DNA of 64,000 nucleotides from Lumnitzera littorea (GCA_024138015.1 JAMXBB010000004.1:104862718-104926717); one strand, 5' to 3'; positions 34,385-47,709 are shown, numbered from the stretch's first letter. Program-made: numbers and translations. The notes: generated from the letters alone by a model not told the origin.

Positions 34385-35830
34385 GTATGTTATAGGAGGC
34401 CAAACATTTGAAAGTCCTATACCTCCAAGATTGAAAACATCAAATGAGAACTCCTAACTTCTCTACTTTATTGGGACTCAAGTGATTGATTCTTAAAGAT
34501 TGCTCAAAATTGGAACGGATTGACATATCCATGAATAAGTTAAAGCATCTGAATTGACATGATGACTTGACATCATCCTTACCTTTCTCCGACTTATCAC
34601 CAATGTGGTCAATACAGCTAAAACCACACATGTAACCTAAGTTAATTTGCCGGGGGGGAGGGGTAGTGGCAGGGGGGGAGGGGTGGGATTGGGGTAGGGT
34701 AGGGAGGGAACGATGGTCCAAGACATGTGCTTGCAATGGTGGCATGACTACAATTAATATAAGGTTCAATAAGAGATGTAAAGTCTTTAAAAGTGTTAAA
34801 GATATGCAATGCTGGACTTACGGACTTGCATTTCTCAATTGGAGAGCCAGTGTAGTTGAATCTTTTGTATTTGATATGTCCTCAACTTAGAAATCTTCCA
34901 AAATCTATTGGGAAACTAATATTTCTGGTAGAGTTGTAGGAATAGGAAAATTGCCCACTTGTATTGGAAACCTTAAGGATTCAATCATTTTAAGGGCGAA
35001 CCATAGCGCAATAGAATTCCTACTACACACTATTTAGAGACTTAAATCATTAGGGGAGTTGAATGTATTTGGGATAAATATTACTCGATTGCTTGAAACC
35101 ATTGGAAACCTTAAAAGGCTAAAAGTCATTGATGTGTGTTAGAGTTGTATAAAAATGTTACCAAAGTCTTTACTAAGTTAGAGAAACTTGAGATATTAAG
35201 GGCTTCTTCTTGTATGCAAATGGATGGCAAGCTTCCTTAGGAAATAGGAAAACTGTGTTGCTTAAGAACCTTATACTTACTTAAGAACTACTATTAGTAT
35301 GCTGCCAATGACTATCAACTAACTTTCTCATCTCCAGAAACATAATTTAGAAGGGATTCGTGAACCCAAAGAATTATCAAAACTTCCTACAAGTTTAATA
35401 AGCTTATCTATGAAGTCTTCGTCATTTGAGTTCCATAGAGTATCTAATCTTTCATTCATGATAAATTTAGTTGATCTAGATTTGATGTGTGATATCGATA
35501 TTGATTTTGATTGCACCCTATCACCATGTATTCAAACTCCTTCAATGTAATGGTTAGCAATGTTGCATAAATTAGAGGCCTTAGGTCTGAGCCTTTTAAA
35601 TCTCATCTAGCCTCCAATTGTATTCTCGCCTTCAATTACTTATGATCACTTATTTCAACCCATGATCTCTAACTCATCTTCCATCAAGTCTTAGAGGTTT
35701 GAATTTGTGTGATGTCAAGTCACCAATCAAGTAACAACTCTTATCTAGCTTAAATAATTTATCCACTTTAACACTTAGTGAATGCTAGTTAAAGATAGGT
35801 TGATTGCCTTGAATAGCTCCGTTATTTGTG
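34385..35830 (+). pseudogene. Truncated TNL pseudogene: LRR exon only
   Basis: Equivalent to exon 4 of genes 1 and 2 from its first bases (AGGAGGCCAAACATTTGAAAGTCC, compare 4921 and 29559) to the part matching about 6140 of gene 1. The preceding bases match the end of intron 3, but exons 1-3 and the end of exon 4 are missing. Many stops and indels interrupt the LRR frame. A foreign insert of about 200 bases (roughly 34560-34770), including a G-rich tract, interrupts the first repeats. Blocks such as AAGTTAAAGCATCTGAATT and ATTGGAAACCTTAA still show the LRR origin. It could donate LRR sequence by conversion but cannot encode a receptor. Confidence 0.8.
34652..34708. repeat. G-rich tract with G-quadruplex potential
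   Basis: At least eight runs of three or more G occur within 57 bases, including two runs of seven. This fits the G3+ loop pattern of an intramolecular quadruplex. It lies inside the insert that splits the LRR pseudogene and is very unusual in this AT-rich window. Confidence 0.7.
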
Positions 35831-37084
35831 AGACCGGTTTGTAAAAGTTTTTATGCTATGGTTTTAAAGCTATGTTGAGCCAAGTGATGTGGAGGCTTGA
35901 AGGCAAAGCTTCTAAAATCATGAAATTCTCCCTTAGTGATTACATGGGGGGAATAGATTGCTAATTGACATTGGATAAACTAACCCACCACCCTTCCCCC
36001 CCTAATAAAAAAAAAAAAAAAAAGAAGAAGAAGGAAGAAGAAAGAAGAAAAATAGAAGTAACAATAACATACAATGCTAAAATGTGCATGTCATGTGGTA
36101 GTTGTTAATTGATCTGTGAAAGGGTTTTATTATCTTCATTAGAGTTTTAAGTTGATGGGGGTGTTTATACAGATAATGTGGAAATTCTAAGTTCCTGCAT
36201 TATATAAACAGAAAATGTTGACATATAATCAATATGTTGCTATGCTGAAATTATTTTTAATGTCCATGTTCCTTCTTGTAGGTACATTACATAGTAATTA
36301 GAAGTTTTGCAAGTCGTATGGATAGTCAATGTATGTTGTCTGTGTTATTTAGGCAAGTGTTTATACCCTGTCTTAAAGCAACTTAAGAGAGCTGTAGTTT
36401 TGTGAGTATGAACTTTTCTTTGCACATGCTTACTTCGTACCATTTAGCTTTTCCTTTTGTTATTGTATCTAAAGGTTGTTGAGTACCTTGATAATCAGAT
36501 TAGTTTTGTTTTCACTTCCATTTTAATGCAATTTAGCAATTATATGTACTTATCAAAAATTTGGTTGTAATTTTACATCTTAAGTTGAGTGCCTGAATTG
36601 AATTTCGACCAATATGTATAACACATTAACTTTACATGTCTTAAAATCTAAAATTTGCATGTTAGGTAAATTATTGTAGTTGGATGATACACATAGATAA
36701 ACCTAAAAGGATTATTTCTTAGAAGGTCGAATCTTGACTATATCAATCTTTCGTTACCTCTATACTACTGGTACAAAACATCACGTCACTATGTCATTGT
36801 TGGTGACCCATAACCTTTGACATTGTAGAACTGCCAATATCTCGGCCTTGGATATAATGGTAAAGGTAGATTACTGGAGAAGGAAATGCATCAAAACAAC
36901 TATTTGCATGCCTTACCTTCTCTACTTTTATTCCTTGCTCAGTTTGCATGACTATAAGTGTTTGAGGTGTTTTGTGAAGTTAGATGTCAACTTAAAGTTT
37001 GACCAATAGGTTTCAACTTTGAAGCGGTTACACTCTGGACCTGTGTTGGTTTCTCACATATGCTTATAATATTTTATAGTTGGT
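35831..37084. other. TNL-flank-like sequence left of the nested transposons
   Basis: No gene is recognised. 36360-36620 resembles 60300-60560 (both with TTTGCACATGCTTACT-like and GCCTGAATT blocks), and about 35880-35930 resembles 32640-32700. A purine-rich A/AAG run lies at 36006-36050. Confidence 0.45.
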
Positions 37085-37722
37085 TGATAGCTTTTGAGGC
37101 CTAATCTACTTTTAAAGCCTACAAGCTCCTTCCTCAAAATGACTGTGTCCTAAATAACCTTATCCGATAAAAATCTTGTCATCTTCCCTCTCCTCTTTAA
37201 ACTCTTCGAAGGTACAACTTTTGACTCTCTCTTTTCTATCTCTTAAGGTTTTTGACTTTTTTCTCGTCTGCTTTCAGATCTATCTTAATAATAGCATATC
37301 GGGGTTCTCCTTAAACAAATCTATTACTCTATACTACTATTTACTAATAATTCATGTTTCTTTTTGTAGATGCAAGGTAAATTGGTTTAGGGTTTCAAAT
37401 GAATCTTTTATTCGAGTTCAAAGCAACTCCAAGAAAGAAGAAGGAAATAGATGGATGTGCCAAATTGGGTATTCGATACCCTTTTCTTTCTATTATTTCC
37501 TTTTTATATTTTTTTCTTTTAACTATTAGTAGTTTGTTCTATTGTTTACAACTTTTAACTATATTACTATGCATGTTGCATACTTTTTCTATTATGATGA
37601 TGTATTCTAGACTATGTATATCTAAGTCTCTTTTCAGTATGCATAAGTTTTCATCTGATTTTACACAGTCTCTCAAATACCATGGTCTCCAAATATTCCT
37701 CATTAAGGCTTGGTTCATAACA
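37085..37722 (-). repeat. 3' LTR of gypsy element A
   Basis: Matches 52080-52720 end to end, from TGATAGCTTT to TTCATAACA. The open frames 37176-37764 fall inside it and have decayed counterparts in the other LTR, so they are not genes. Confidence 0.88.
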
Positions 37723-37736
37723 TTTTTCCCCCTCGT
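37723..37736 (-). other. Polypurine tract of element A
   Basis: Minus strand reads AACGAGGGGGAAAAA directly against the 3' LTR. This fixes the LTR edge and the direction of the element. Confidence 0.75.
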
Positions 37737-37829
37737 TTGCAAATACACCTTGTCCTTAAGTTGAAAAGATGGATAAGTCTTTTGAAATTCTTCTAAATCT
37801 ACCTATGAAGCTTCTTCAAGAAGTAATGA

Positions 37830-38762
37830 CTCCTACTGAACCAATAATTGACTAGGCACTTGACTTACTCTTCTAATTTATCATGTGTTTAAAATTGCCA
37901 GTGGTTGAACTACAAGATGATTCTGAAAGGAGTTTGATGGTAATTCCATTAGATCTAGCAACTCCCCTTTAGCTTTCTTCAACAAAGAAATATGAAAAAT
38001 AGGGTGTATCTTAAAGTAATGAGGCAACTCCAATCTATATGCTATAGGTCCTATCTTAGCCAACACCTTAAAAGGACCATACTATTGTTTGGACAACTTG
38101 TTGAACAATCTAGATGCTACTAAAGTTTACTAATACGGTTGGAGCTTCACATAAGCATAATCCCCCACTTCCAACTATCTATCATCTTTGTGTTTATCAA
38201 CTAAATTCTACATTCTCAATTAAGCTTGAGCCAAATTTGTACGTAAGGCTCTCATAATGTCATTTATGTTCATAAGCTCAAAATCTATTGCTTCCCTTAA
38301 AGATGCACCCATGATATAATTTAGGATAATGGGTGGTGGTCTACCATATAACACCTTGAAAGGTGAGTTAGGAAACCATATGAAAACTGGTATTAAAACA
38401 AAATTTTGCCCATAGCAAGAATTTTGGCCAATGTAAGGGACAATGCATAACATAAGAACTTAAATAATGCTCCAAACATCTACTCTAAACCATTGACTGT
38501 CCATTTGTTTGAGGGTGATAAGAAGAACTCATCTTCAAAGTTGTCCCACTCAAACGAAATAACCCTCTTCAAAAATTACTAGTGAATACTTTATCCCTAT
38601 CCGAAACAATGGCTTTGAGTAAACCATGCAACTTTACTATTAACTAAATGAAAAGCTCAACAACTCTTACAACCATGTAATGAGATGGAAGAGCTCCAAA
38701 ATGACGGTACTTACATAAACAATCAATAACCGTTAGCACCATAGATTGTCCTCATACACAGG
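37830..38762 (-). pseudogene. Element A integrase, downstream part
   Basis: Minus-strand reading gives a decayed catalytic core (VLTVID near the junction with element B), the block HPQTNGQ near 38500, a PFKVLYGRPPP stretch at about 38370-38340, and at 38066-37881 KIGPIAYRLELPHYFKIHPIFHISLLKK in pieces, the C-terminal region common to gypsy integrases. It is separated from its zinc finger at 48563-48742 by the 9.8-kb element B. It also has stops of its own. Confidence 0.82.
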
Positions 38763-39663
38763 TGATGTGCTTAGTAGCTCTATTATCACTAGGACTTACT
38801 ATAGGAGTTGAGAACCAAATGCGTCTTTTGACATATTGAAGAAAATAAAATGGATAAGATAATGAACTGAATACAATAGCCGATGTGAAGTTGCTCGAAG
38901 GAGATGACTCACTTACAAATGCAACACGACTTGGCACTTCACTTGATGCAACGCACAAGCTAATACCAAGGACCACCCACCACTAATCTTAAGCTACTCA
39001 ACAAAACTATATAAGAGTATATAAAAATGGACTTAGAGATGAATATCTTGCAAAGACTAAGTATATTAAATGTCTGTGAGGGATATAAGATGATTCCAAC
39101 TACAAGGAGAACGGTCTATTTGTAATAAGTCCTTAGAGCAACATTACAAATAAAGAGAATTACAAAAAGGCATTCATGAAAGGAGATTCCTAGTACGTAC
39201 AAAAAAGGGATCAATAGGATAAATTAAAAAAAGGAAAAATAAAAAATAATACAGCGTTAGGCAAAAGGACAAGTGGCAGCAAGACATTAGTTCCGTACAA
39301 GTAGCAAATGTAAGCATCGCCATGTAGAAGTAATAAAGATAGCAAGTTGAAGAGTAGAGGCTAGTGTAAAGGGAATCTCGTGACTCGGTTAGTAGGCCTT
39401 GGCACTCGATACCTCAGCTTTAGCACTCGATTGGTCCTTTTTGGTACTTGATACCTTGGCCTTAGCATTTGGTAGACAATGTTCAGCACTTGGAGCCTAA
39501 CAAAGTAAGGTATGGTCGAGATAAGCCCTCAAGGAGTTCTTCCATCATTCTCCTATAAACTGTGCCTTGTCTTCGGTAAACTGATTAGAGAGAATTCTTT
39601 TGGTGAGTGATTAAAGGCCTTGGAGGTGAGCAAGTCAAAGGATTAGTAGTTAGTTGTCCATCA
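38763..39663 (-). repeat. 3' LTR of gypsy element B
   Basis: Runs from TGATGTGCTTAG to GTCCATCA. Matches 44235-44258 joined to 47710-48562. Contains short repeats of the type GGCACTCGA at about 39399-39450; the other LTR has a different arrangement of the same unit at 48328-48380. Confidence 0.83.
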
Positions 39664-39699
39664 ATTCCTCGAGGTTATTGAAGATTTTCCCTTAAATCT

Positions 39700-40863
39700 T
39701 AGCTCTTTTCTTCATCAAGTACAGAGGGTGTTAGGTTAGTGACATTAAAAGTAGTAGACATATCGTATCCATTGGGCAGCTTAAGCTCCTAGAGAATTGC
39801 TCCTTGTTGAGATGGACCGAAATAAGGTCTCTAGGGCTGTAAACCACTCATCTCCTTCCTTACTCCTTCTATTGGGCTACAGTTTATACCAATTGTTCGG
39901 CAACCTTTTGGTGTAACTTTTGGAACTCCTTAACGTGCTATAGGCCAAATTGACTCTCCTATTGAATGGTTGAGTTGATAGCCATATCCAGGGATAAGTT
40001 CGGGATAAGTCCATAGGTAACCTCAAAAGTAACTTTCCTATCGAGCTATAAGTTGAACGGTTGTAAGCGAACTTAATGATAAGTAGGCATAGGTCCCAAT
40101 TATATAGGTTCTTCCCAACAACTACTCGTAGGAGGTTGCTGATTGTCCTGTTTGCAACTTCTGTTTAACCGTTTATTTGAGGGTGGCAAGAAGTATTGTA
40201 CATAAACCTAGTATGGAGCTTCTTCCATAGGGTTCTCCAAAAGAAGCTAGTAAACTTCAAGTCACAGTCAAATACGATACTTCTAGGCACTTCATACAAT
40301 CGTACGACATTATTAGTTCAATGGTAGGAGATGAAGTGGCTCATCTTGTTGAACCAATCGACTACTACCATAATAGAGTCATATCTCCTTAGGGTTTAGG
40401 GTAGGTTAAGCATAAAAACCATGCCTAAGTCGATCCATGGACGTTCAGGTATGGGTAAAGGTGTATATTCTTTATACGACTCATTTCTCTTCTTTGCATA
40501 CTTACACGCCTTACACCACTTAAGAATTTTATGCATATCCTTTATCATCCCAAGCCAGTAGAAATTTTCCCTCAACATTTCAACCATTCTCCTTTCCCCA
40601 AATTTGCTAACCTAACCTATAGGATGAGCTTCTCGGACAAATAGTTCTCTAGCCGAACCATTCAGCACACAAACCTGCTTATCCTTCATAAAAACCCTTT
40701 GGCTCAAGTAGAACCCATCTACAAATCCTCTAATGTTACACTTGGCCACTAAGGGCCTAAAATACAGATCATGCTTATACTGATTGGGCAAGATGCCAAA
40801 TCCAAGTACCTTAGCTTGCATTGTAGTAATAAAGGTATGATGACGATAAAGAGCATCATCCAT
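39700..40863 (-). pseudogene. Element B integrase, degenerate
   Basis: 40587-40396 encodes the zinc finger and linker (NFYWLGMIKDMHKILKWCKA, then YTPLPIPERPWIDLG). Upstream, 40863-40612 encodes the spacer between RNase H and integrase (VLNGSARELFVREAH). Toward 39740, minus-strand reading gives decayed C-terminal sequence ending near the 3' LTR. Confidence 0.75.
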
Positions 40864-42000
40864 AGTGCTTGGACACTAAGAAAGTTTTTGTTGCCCTCTA
40901 AGGTGTTTAAGAGATTCATGATCTGAGTAGATGAAGAATTCTCTCAATAATAAGTAATACTACTAGTTCTATGGTGTTTAGACAAGGGTATAGAACTCCT
41001 TATCATATACAGAGTAATTCAGGGTAGCTCCTCTAAGTTTCTCACGGAAATAGGCAATGAGTCGGCATTCCTGCATGACAATAACACCAATGCTAACTCT
41101 AGATGTGTCACATTCTACCTCAAGAACTTTTTTGAAATCCAATAGGGCGAGTACTAAGACTGATGTCAATTTGGACTTTATATCTTCAAAAATCTTCTAA
41201 TCTTTCTCTAACTACTTAAACTTAGAGTTCTTCTCAGTCAGCTTAGTTAATGGTGTCGTTATGGAGCTGAAGTTCCAAATGAATATCCAATAAAATGAAG
41301 CTAGACTATGGAAGCTCCTGACTTCGGCAGCATTAGTCGTGCAGGCCATTCAAGAACAGTTATGGCTTTTTCATCATCAACTTGGACTTCTCCCTCTGAA
41401 ACAACATATCCAAGGAATATGACTTTGCTCTGGCAAAACATACATTTCTTCAAGTTACTAAATAACCTCTCAGTACGGAGAATGTCGAATATCGATCTTG
41501 AATGCTTAATATGGGAGATGAGGTCGGCATTGCAGACTAAAATGTCATCGAAATAAACCACAATACATTTACTAATTAGTACCCTCAGTACATGATTCAT
41601 GAGCTGCATAAAACTACTTGACGCATTCGTTAGACTAAACGACATCATCAACCAATCGAATAGACCATCCCTTATCTTAAAAGAAGTTTTTCATTCATCG
41701 CTAGGCCTCATTCGTATCTAATGATAGCTACTTTTCAAGTCTATCTTTGAAAAGATGTAAGCATCATGTAACTCCTCAAGCATGTTATTAAGTCATAGGA
41801 TTGTATATTAGTATTTAATAGTAATCTTATTGATAATTTGGCTATCAATGCACATTCTTTACGATCCATCCTTCTTCACCACTAGCACAGCAGGCACGAT
41901 ACAGGGACTCATGCTCTCACGAACATATCTACGATCCACTAACTCATTCACTTGTTTCTTCTACTCGACCACCTATTTGGGATTGAGCCAATAGGTAGGT
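40864..42000 (-). pseudogene. Element B reverse transcriptase and RNase H, degenerate
   Basis: 41651-41301 contains FSLTNASSSFMQLMN and the catalytic VVYFDDILV, then LKKCMFCQSKVIFLGYVVSE. 41169-40978 contains the RNase H start FKKVLEVECDTSRVSIG and LRGATLNYSVYDKEFYTLV. The upstream fingers region to about 42000 is only visible through stops. Confidence 0.8.
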
Positions 42001-42859
42001 TGGTTTGGCAACATAGCTCTAGGCTGAAGGTCGATGCAATGTTTAATGCCACCTAAAGGTGGTAAGCTTCTTGGCATCTCGGCAGGAAATAGTTTAGCAT
42101 ATTCTTATAGGAGTATCTGCACTTCAACAGGTAAGCTCTTGACATCTCTCAACTCCAAAAGTTTCTTGACTAAAAAGAGCATACATTCCTAGCCTTGACT
42201 TCTTGAGCAAATTAAGCTTAGGAAATCACTAAGGATTTCCGCTATAGTGACCTAGCAACCTTCTCTTGTGTCTCCTACACTTCCTTAAGACTCATAGGGG
42301 TCAGTATAATTTTCTTCATGTCCTTTTGGAATATATAGGTGTTTTTATACCCATTGAATAATACCCTCAAGTCAAACAGCCAGGTTCGGCCAAGTAAGAT
42401 GTGCGAAGTGTACATAGGAATGATGTCACATAACACCACGTCCTTATACCTATCGCTAATAGCAATTAGTACTCTAACCTACTTAGCAACGAGTAAGCCT
42501 CCATTCTTGTTCAACCAATGAATCTTATACGGTTTAGGGTGAGGAAGGGTTGGCAACTTCATGGCTTTGACTACTCGTTACGTTATAACATTAGTACAAC
42601 TTCCTCATCAATGATTAAGGCACATAGCTTGCCATTCACTCGACATAGAAGAGATTCTCTCTTTGTGCATTCCTATTGGCTACAAAAGTACTGAGAGATC
42701 AACATACAACAAAACAGTACTCAGCTCCTATCTTAAGAGGTGTAAGGGCATCGGGGTCTTCCTGAAACTCTTTTAGCATAAGGCTAACTTCCACTTCCTC
42801 CTCTCATTCACTATCACTCTGCACTTTGAATTAAGGCTTTTCTCCCATGATTATCATAA

Positions 42860-43650
42860 TACATCGGTTTTGGATATTAACTACTCACGTGTCTGTAACC
42901 AAGACATTTAAAACATTTAATCCCTTAGGTCTTCCTTTCTAAGATCTGACCTTAGTATCTTCGGACCTCAGGTTCCTCAACCTTACCCTTACATCGGCCC
43001 TCTTCAGGTCAACTTAGCACTTACTCTCGACAATCCACCTTAGAACTATTTAGTGCTTAATCATTTCCAGGTTGGCTCGGCATGCCACTTCTATTTGGTA
43101 ACATTAGTCAACTATTCAACATTCAGCTAATCTGGTTCCATCTCTACCTTTTAACTCTTTGTGCTACTTTGATGGCTTCATCTAAAGTCGTAAGACTCTG
43201 TAACTCCATTATGTAACCAATCTCAGTTCTTAGCCTAGAAATGAATCATGCTATAGTTTGTGTCTCAGGCTCATCAACATCACACCGAATTACGAGCAAC
43301 TAAAACTCTCGAACTTAGTTGTCCATTAATCTACTACCTTATCTCAAGTCTTGAAGACATCAGAAAGTGTCTTACTCGTAATGTTCGGGAACAAACTTAC
43401 TTCTTAGGACTTTTTTCATCTCATTCCATGTTTGGACTTCTCATCAGGCGCTCAAGTGAACATTTTGCAATTTTTTCCACCACATTGCTGCATAACTAGA
43501 AAATTCCAATGTTGCCACTCAAATACAAACAGCATCTTCACAATCATAAAAGTTAAATATTTTTTCGATTTTCTCTTCCTAGTCTAAATAGTCGTTAGCT
43601 TTACCTAACCCATTAAAGCTCAAGATCTATACTTTGAGGTGTTCGGTACC
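42860..43650 (-). pseudogene. Element B gag, degenerate
   Basis: Minus-strand reading near 43580-43450 gives DYEEKIEKIFNFYDCEDAV followed by AAMWWKKLQN, typical of gypsy gag capsid. Near 42920-42870 it gives a zinc knuckle CFKCLGYRHV whose last cysteine is lost. Several stops interrupt it. Confidence 0.7.
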
Positions 43651-44197
43651 CCTAAGAGCTCTAAGTCTACGCTTGTCAACTCCATCATACTGCTCTTCCT
43701 TTTCATACTCCTCCACTTCATCTAACTCTAGTCTCCTTCTCACCACTTGTCCAGCACATCGAGGTAAGGCTTGGTTCATTTAGAGGGGCTCTAGGTACCA
43801 TTATTCATCCATCAGCTTTCTCAGCCTATCTCTCCTTTCTGGACCATGTTCTACAACAACTCTTTCTTGCAACCTAATCTCTATGACCCTTTGTATAGAA
43901 ACAGCTAGATTAGCCACAATAGAAGTAAGGTTTTGTAATTGATCATCAGTAGTTCGTAGGGTTTGTTAGGTAACACGACTACAACCACAAGCATTACTCT
44001 TGGTATTATTAATCTCTCCTTGTATGCTAAGATTCGACATTCTCAAAACAAAGCTTCAGAAAACACTCTTTATGTAAGAAATTCCCCTACACACAGAAAA
44101 TACCGATTAAATAGTGAATTGCAGACTTACTCTATTATTCTAAACGAAAACAAAGTATAATAAACAATAGACTAGTAAGAACTATCACAACACAGCT

Positions 44198-44234
44198 CTC
44201 AATCTCAACCTCAAGCTCTAATATCGGGATTATA
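44198..44234 (-). other. Primer binding site region of element B
   Basis: Minus strand next to the 5' LTR contains CGATATTAGAGCTT, close to the TGGTATCAGAGC-type site complementary to initiator tRNA-Met, with mismatches at its first bases. Its place beside the LTR start at 44235 supports that boundary. Confidence 0.5.
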
Positions 44235-44258
44235 TAATGTGCTTAGAAGCTCTGTTAT

Positions 44259-47200
44259 TGTAAACCCTGCAAATTTAACATTTGAATGTAGGATTAAGCT
44301 CAAATACTATAAATGGTTTTAGGAGTAGATAAGGCTGAGTAATATAAAAATTTTATTAAATTATAAATTTGAATATATTATATGTAATAATAACCTCAGA
44401 GTTTTGATCGAAACCCCAATCGCGTTCAAAAACCCTAAATTCGATATATGCATAAATACTCAAAATTGAACTCAAACTTGACTAAAACCCTAAAACTATA
44501 ACTTTAAGTTTATAAAATGGACAAATAGAACTTAATGATAATATAATCATAATCGATCGCAATTATCGATTTAATTGTGTAATCACATAAAACTTTTAAC
44601 ACACACATCAAATAACTCATAAAAATTATAATCATAACGGGTACCAATTAAATTAATAAATTTTCATGAGATTCTAAAATTAATTTATAAATTTTATTTT
44701 TACTATTTTTATATTTAGAAAAATTACATATAATTATTTTTATTTTCCTTTTTCTTTATTTTCTTATCTTTCATTTTCCTTCTTCAATTTTTCTTCTTGT
44801 TCCATGTACACACATAGCAGCCCACATTTTCTTTATTTTGTTTTTCAACCTCCAAGTGTTCTAACTAGAAAGAAACGATCCAAAAATAATGATTATGTTG
44901 TCATGTCTTCATTAATACAAGGATTAGTTATTTCTTTATAAATTGCTTGGTTCATTTTTGTTTCTTATTTCTCCGGCCTTCTTGATTACATTGGATCCTG
45001 GAAGCAACCAAAGCTAGAAACCAAAAAAGCGAAAGAAAAAGAAGAAGAAGAGGAAAAATAAAAATAAAAAGGATTCAAGTGATTCAATTGCTAAGGATTT
45101 TAGGTAGGTTGTTTATTTATTTTGTACATGTACATATTTTATACTATGTATATGTAAACTAAGTATTTTATTTATTTATTTACATGTACATGTATGTATG
45201 CATGAATAGATAAATATATGTATGTATTAGGTATCTCTTTCATTTGTGTATATTCATATGTATTAGGTATGTATCTTTATTTATGTATATACATATGTAT
45301 TTAGAAGTGGGTATATATATCTAATATACAGTATATGTATATAGATATAAATAGTAGTACATATAGTTTGTATTTTTCCTACACATATATTTTGTACATA
45401 TGTATGCGTGTGTATTATACATGTATGTATATACGTATATGTATTAAATATTTCCTTTATATACATGTATATATATTTACTATTCTATTTAATTATTTAT
45501 GTATATATACGCATGATTATGTATATATATGTGTACTTATTAATTTTTAATATATGAAGTATATACATGTATACGTATAATATATGTATATATACTTAAT
45601 AATTTCAAAGTATATGAATTTTTTTGTGTTTGTGTATATATATGTAGTTGACGTGAATATGTATATGTACATATTATTAATAATATTTTATATTTTAGTA
45701 TATATACACATATATAGTAAAACTGTATATGTACATTGTATATAAAGTACAAATACATGTATATTTATACTCTTATGTATAATATAGATATATATTTAAG
45801 GTTTTGATATTTTAGTACATAAATATATTACATGTATAAAAATATGTAAATATGACATGTGGCTCTTCTATGTGCTACCACATCACCATTATTATAAAAT
45901 AATTAATTTTCGCAATTATTAATAATAATAATTGATTAATTAATTAGAAAAATAATAAAGTAGGAAAAATTTAAGTTAATAACTCAAAAATCTCAAAAAT
46001 AGGTAAAAATAGGTAATTATAGTAAAATAGACTTAGAATAGGAAAATTATCAATTATATGATTTAAATAATTATTAAATCATAAATATACTAAGAAGAGC
46101 TTAAATTGATATTTTATAGCTTTTTAAGTCGAAATAATGAACTTTGTAATATTTTTATATCACAGTCAAAACTGCGAGTTCTAACATTTAAAATAGACTT
46201 CGCTACCGGAAAATATGCTAAAAAATGATCGAAATGAACTATAAGTTCAGAAAGATCCGAATTAAATCGAAAAGTTATACGTAATTTAATAAAAAATTCA
46301 AATCGACGATTTCATGTAAATCAATAACTAAGTTAAATAAACAGCATAAATTACAATATTAGTTTAGTTTTTAAACCTCAAACTTATTACTTTTCGTATT
46401 CCCTAATGTCAAGTGATCTCAATATGAATACCGACTTACCAAGTGGACTTTTATGACCAATGATAGACTCAATGACTAAGTAAGTACTCTCGATAACTCT
46501 ATACTTATTTTGTACTTGTAGTTAGTGCACATAAATTAAATATTAATAATTTAATACATAAGAGTTCGGGTTATGCATGTGTTTGATATTAATTGATTAA
46601 TGTGCAAAATACTATTAAATGTGATAATTGAAAGTTTAGTTATATAATTGATTGTTGTATAATTTGAATGACTTGTCAATAATGTTTAATCACCTCATAA
46701 ATTAAATAAATCATATTCAACTTAACTTAAATTATCGGGATCATGCATAAAGCACGAACATTACATATAATGTCCCGATCGTCACCTCACACGGTTGGTA
46801 ATGAAAGGCCTTGGAGGGATGAATTCCCACATGATTTAATTAGTATGATATAGGAGCATTGGTACAACAAGACTCTATTCTTAGTTCACGGGTTTACTTA
46901 ACGCCAGAGACGCTAATCGTGGGTAACTAGGAGTCATGTCTAGAGACCATTGCTGTAAGGTGTGAGCATAGATTGTGGGAGCCACCTCATCACTAGACTT
47001 GGGATTTTGTGTGTTATTGAATTGCTTTGAAAGGAAAACATATTTCATGAAATATATAATTTAAATTTACGGTTAAAAACCCCAGGTACTAAAGCCTAGT
47101 TGTGATTGATGCTAATATATTTCCAACACTTACTTTGGAAGGCATTAAATCCGATGTGGTATGCAGCACCAGTCAACTGTATATATATATATTGTTTGAT

Positions 47201-47709
47201 ATACTGCTTGTTCATGCATTCATATGTTTGGTAATAAATTATTTGATAACTTGTTTGCTAGTGTAATATGAGGGATAACTCCTAAGCTTTTATAGCTTAC
47301 TCCCAAATAGTTTTCTTTTGCAGATTGATAGATAAACGGGCATAGGCTAAGAGCTGAGTGTTGAGTACCAGTGTCGAGGTACTTAAAAGTTAGAATCTGA
47401 AGATAGACTGTATATTTTGCTTGAATTATATAACTTGCGTAAGTTTAAGTTTTAGAACTTTACTACCTCATCTTAACAATTGGTAGGGAATACCGATTCT
47501 CTGCAGTTATGATGGATTATAGTTTATCAGATATTCGTTGTCATTTATATATTATAGTAAGTTAATTAAATTAAAAATAAAAAAAAATTAGTGACTAATT
47601 GTTTAGAGTTTTCTAATCTTTGACTTAAAAGACAGTTTTTGTATTACAAGTTTACACATAATATAAAAATTTTAAGCAATCTTACTAAACCCCCTATAGG
47701 GTCATGACA
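44259..47709 (-). mobile_element. Probable 3.45-kb solo LTR (C) nested in the LTR of element B
   Basis: Ends are TG and CA on the plus strand (TGTAAACCCTGC to GGGTCATGACA). Read on the minus strand it begins TGTCATGACCCTATAGGGGG, like the TGTCACGACCC starts of long LTRs in Tekay/Del-type chromoviruses, whose LTRs are usually several kb. A five-base duplication, GTTAT/GCTAT with one mismatch, flanks it. There is no pol domain, primer site or second LTR inside, so a solo LTR left by recombination is the simplest reading. Family assignment is tentative. Confidence 0.65.
45110..45860. repeat. Long TATG/TACA-rich cryptic simple-sequence tract
   Basis: About 750 bases are dominated by alternating purine-pyrimidine words such as TATGTATATA, TACATGTATA and ATATGTATAT. 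Open frames on both strands at 45281-45758 are by-products. The tract lies within solo LTR C. Confidence 0.85.

Noticed and set aside
37176..37764. Open frames of 117 and 121 residues
   Set aside because: They lie inside the 3' LTR of element A, and the matching LTR at 52080-52720 does not keep the same frames.
45281..45758. Tyr/Ile-rich open frames on both strands
   Set aside because: They lie in a TATG/TACA simple-sequence tract, which yields such frames in several phases; they are not coding.
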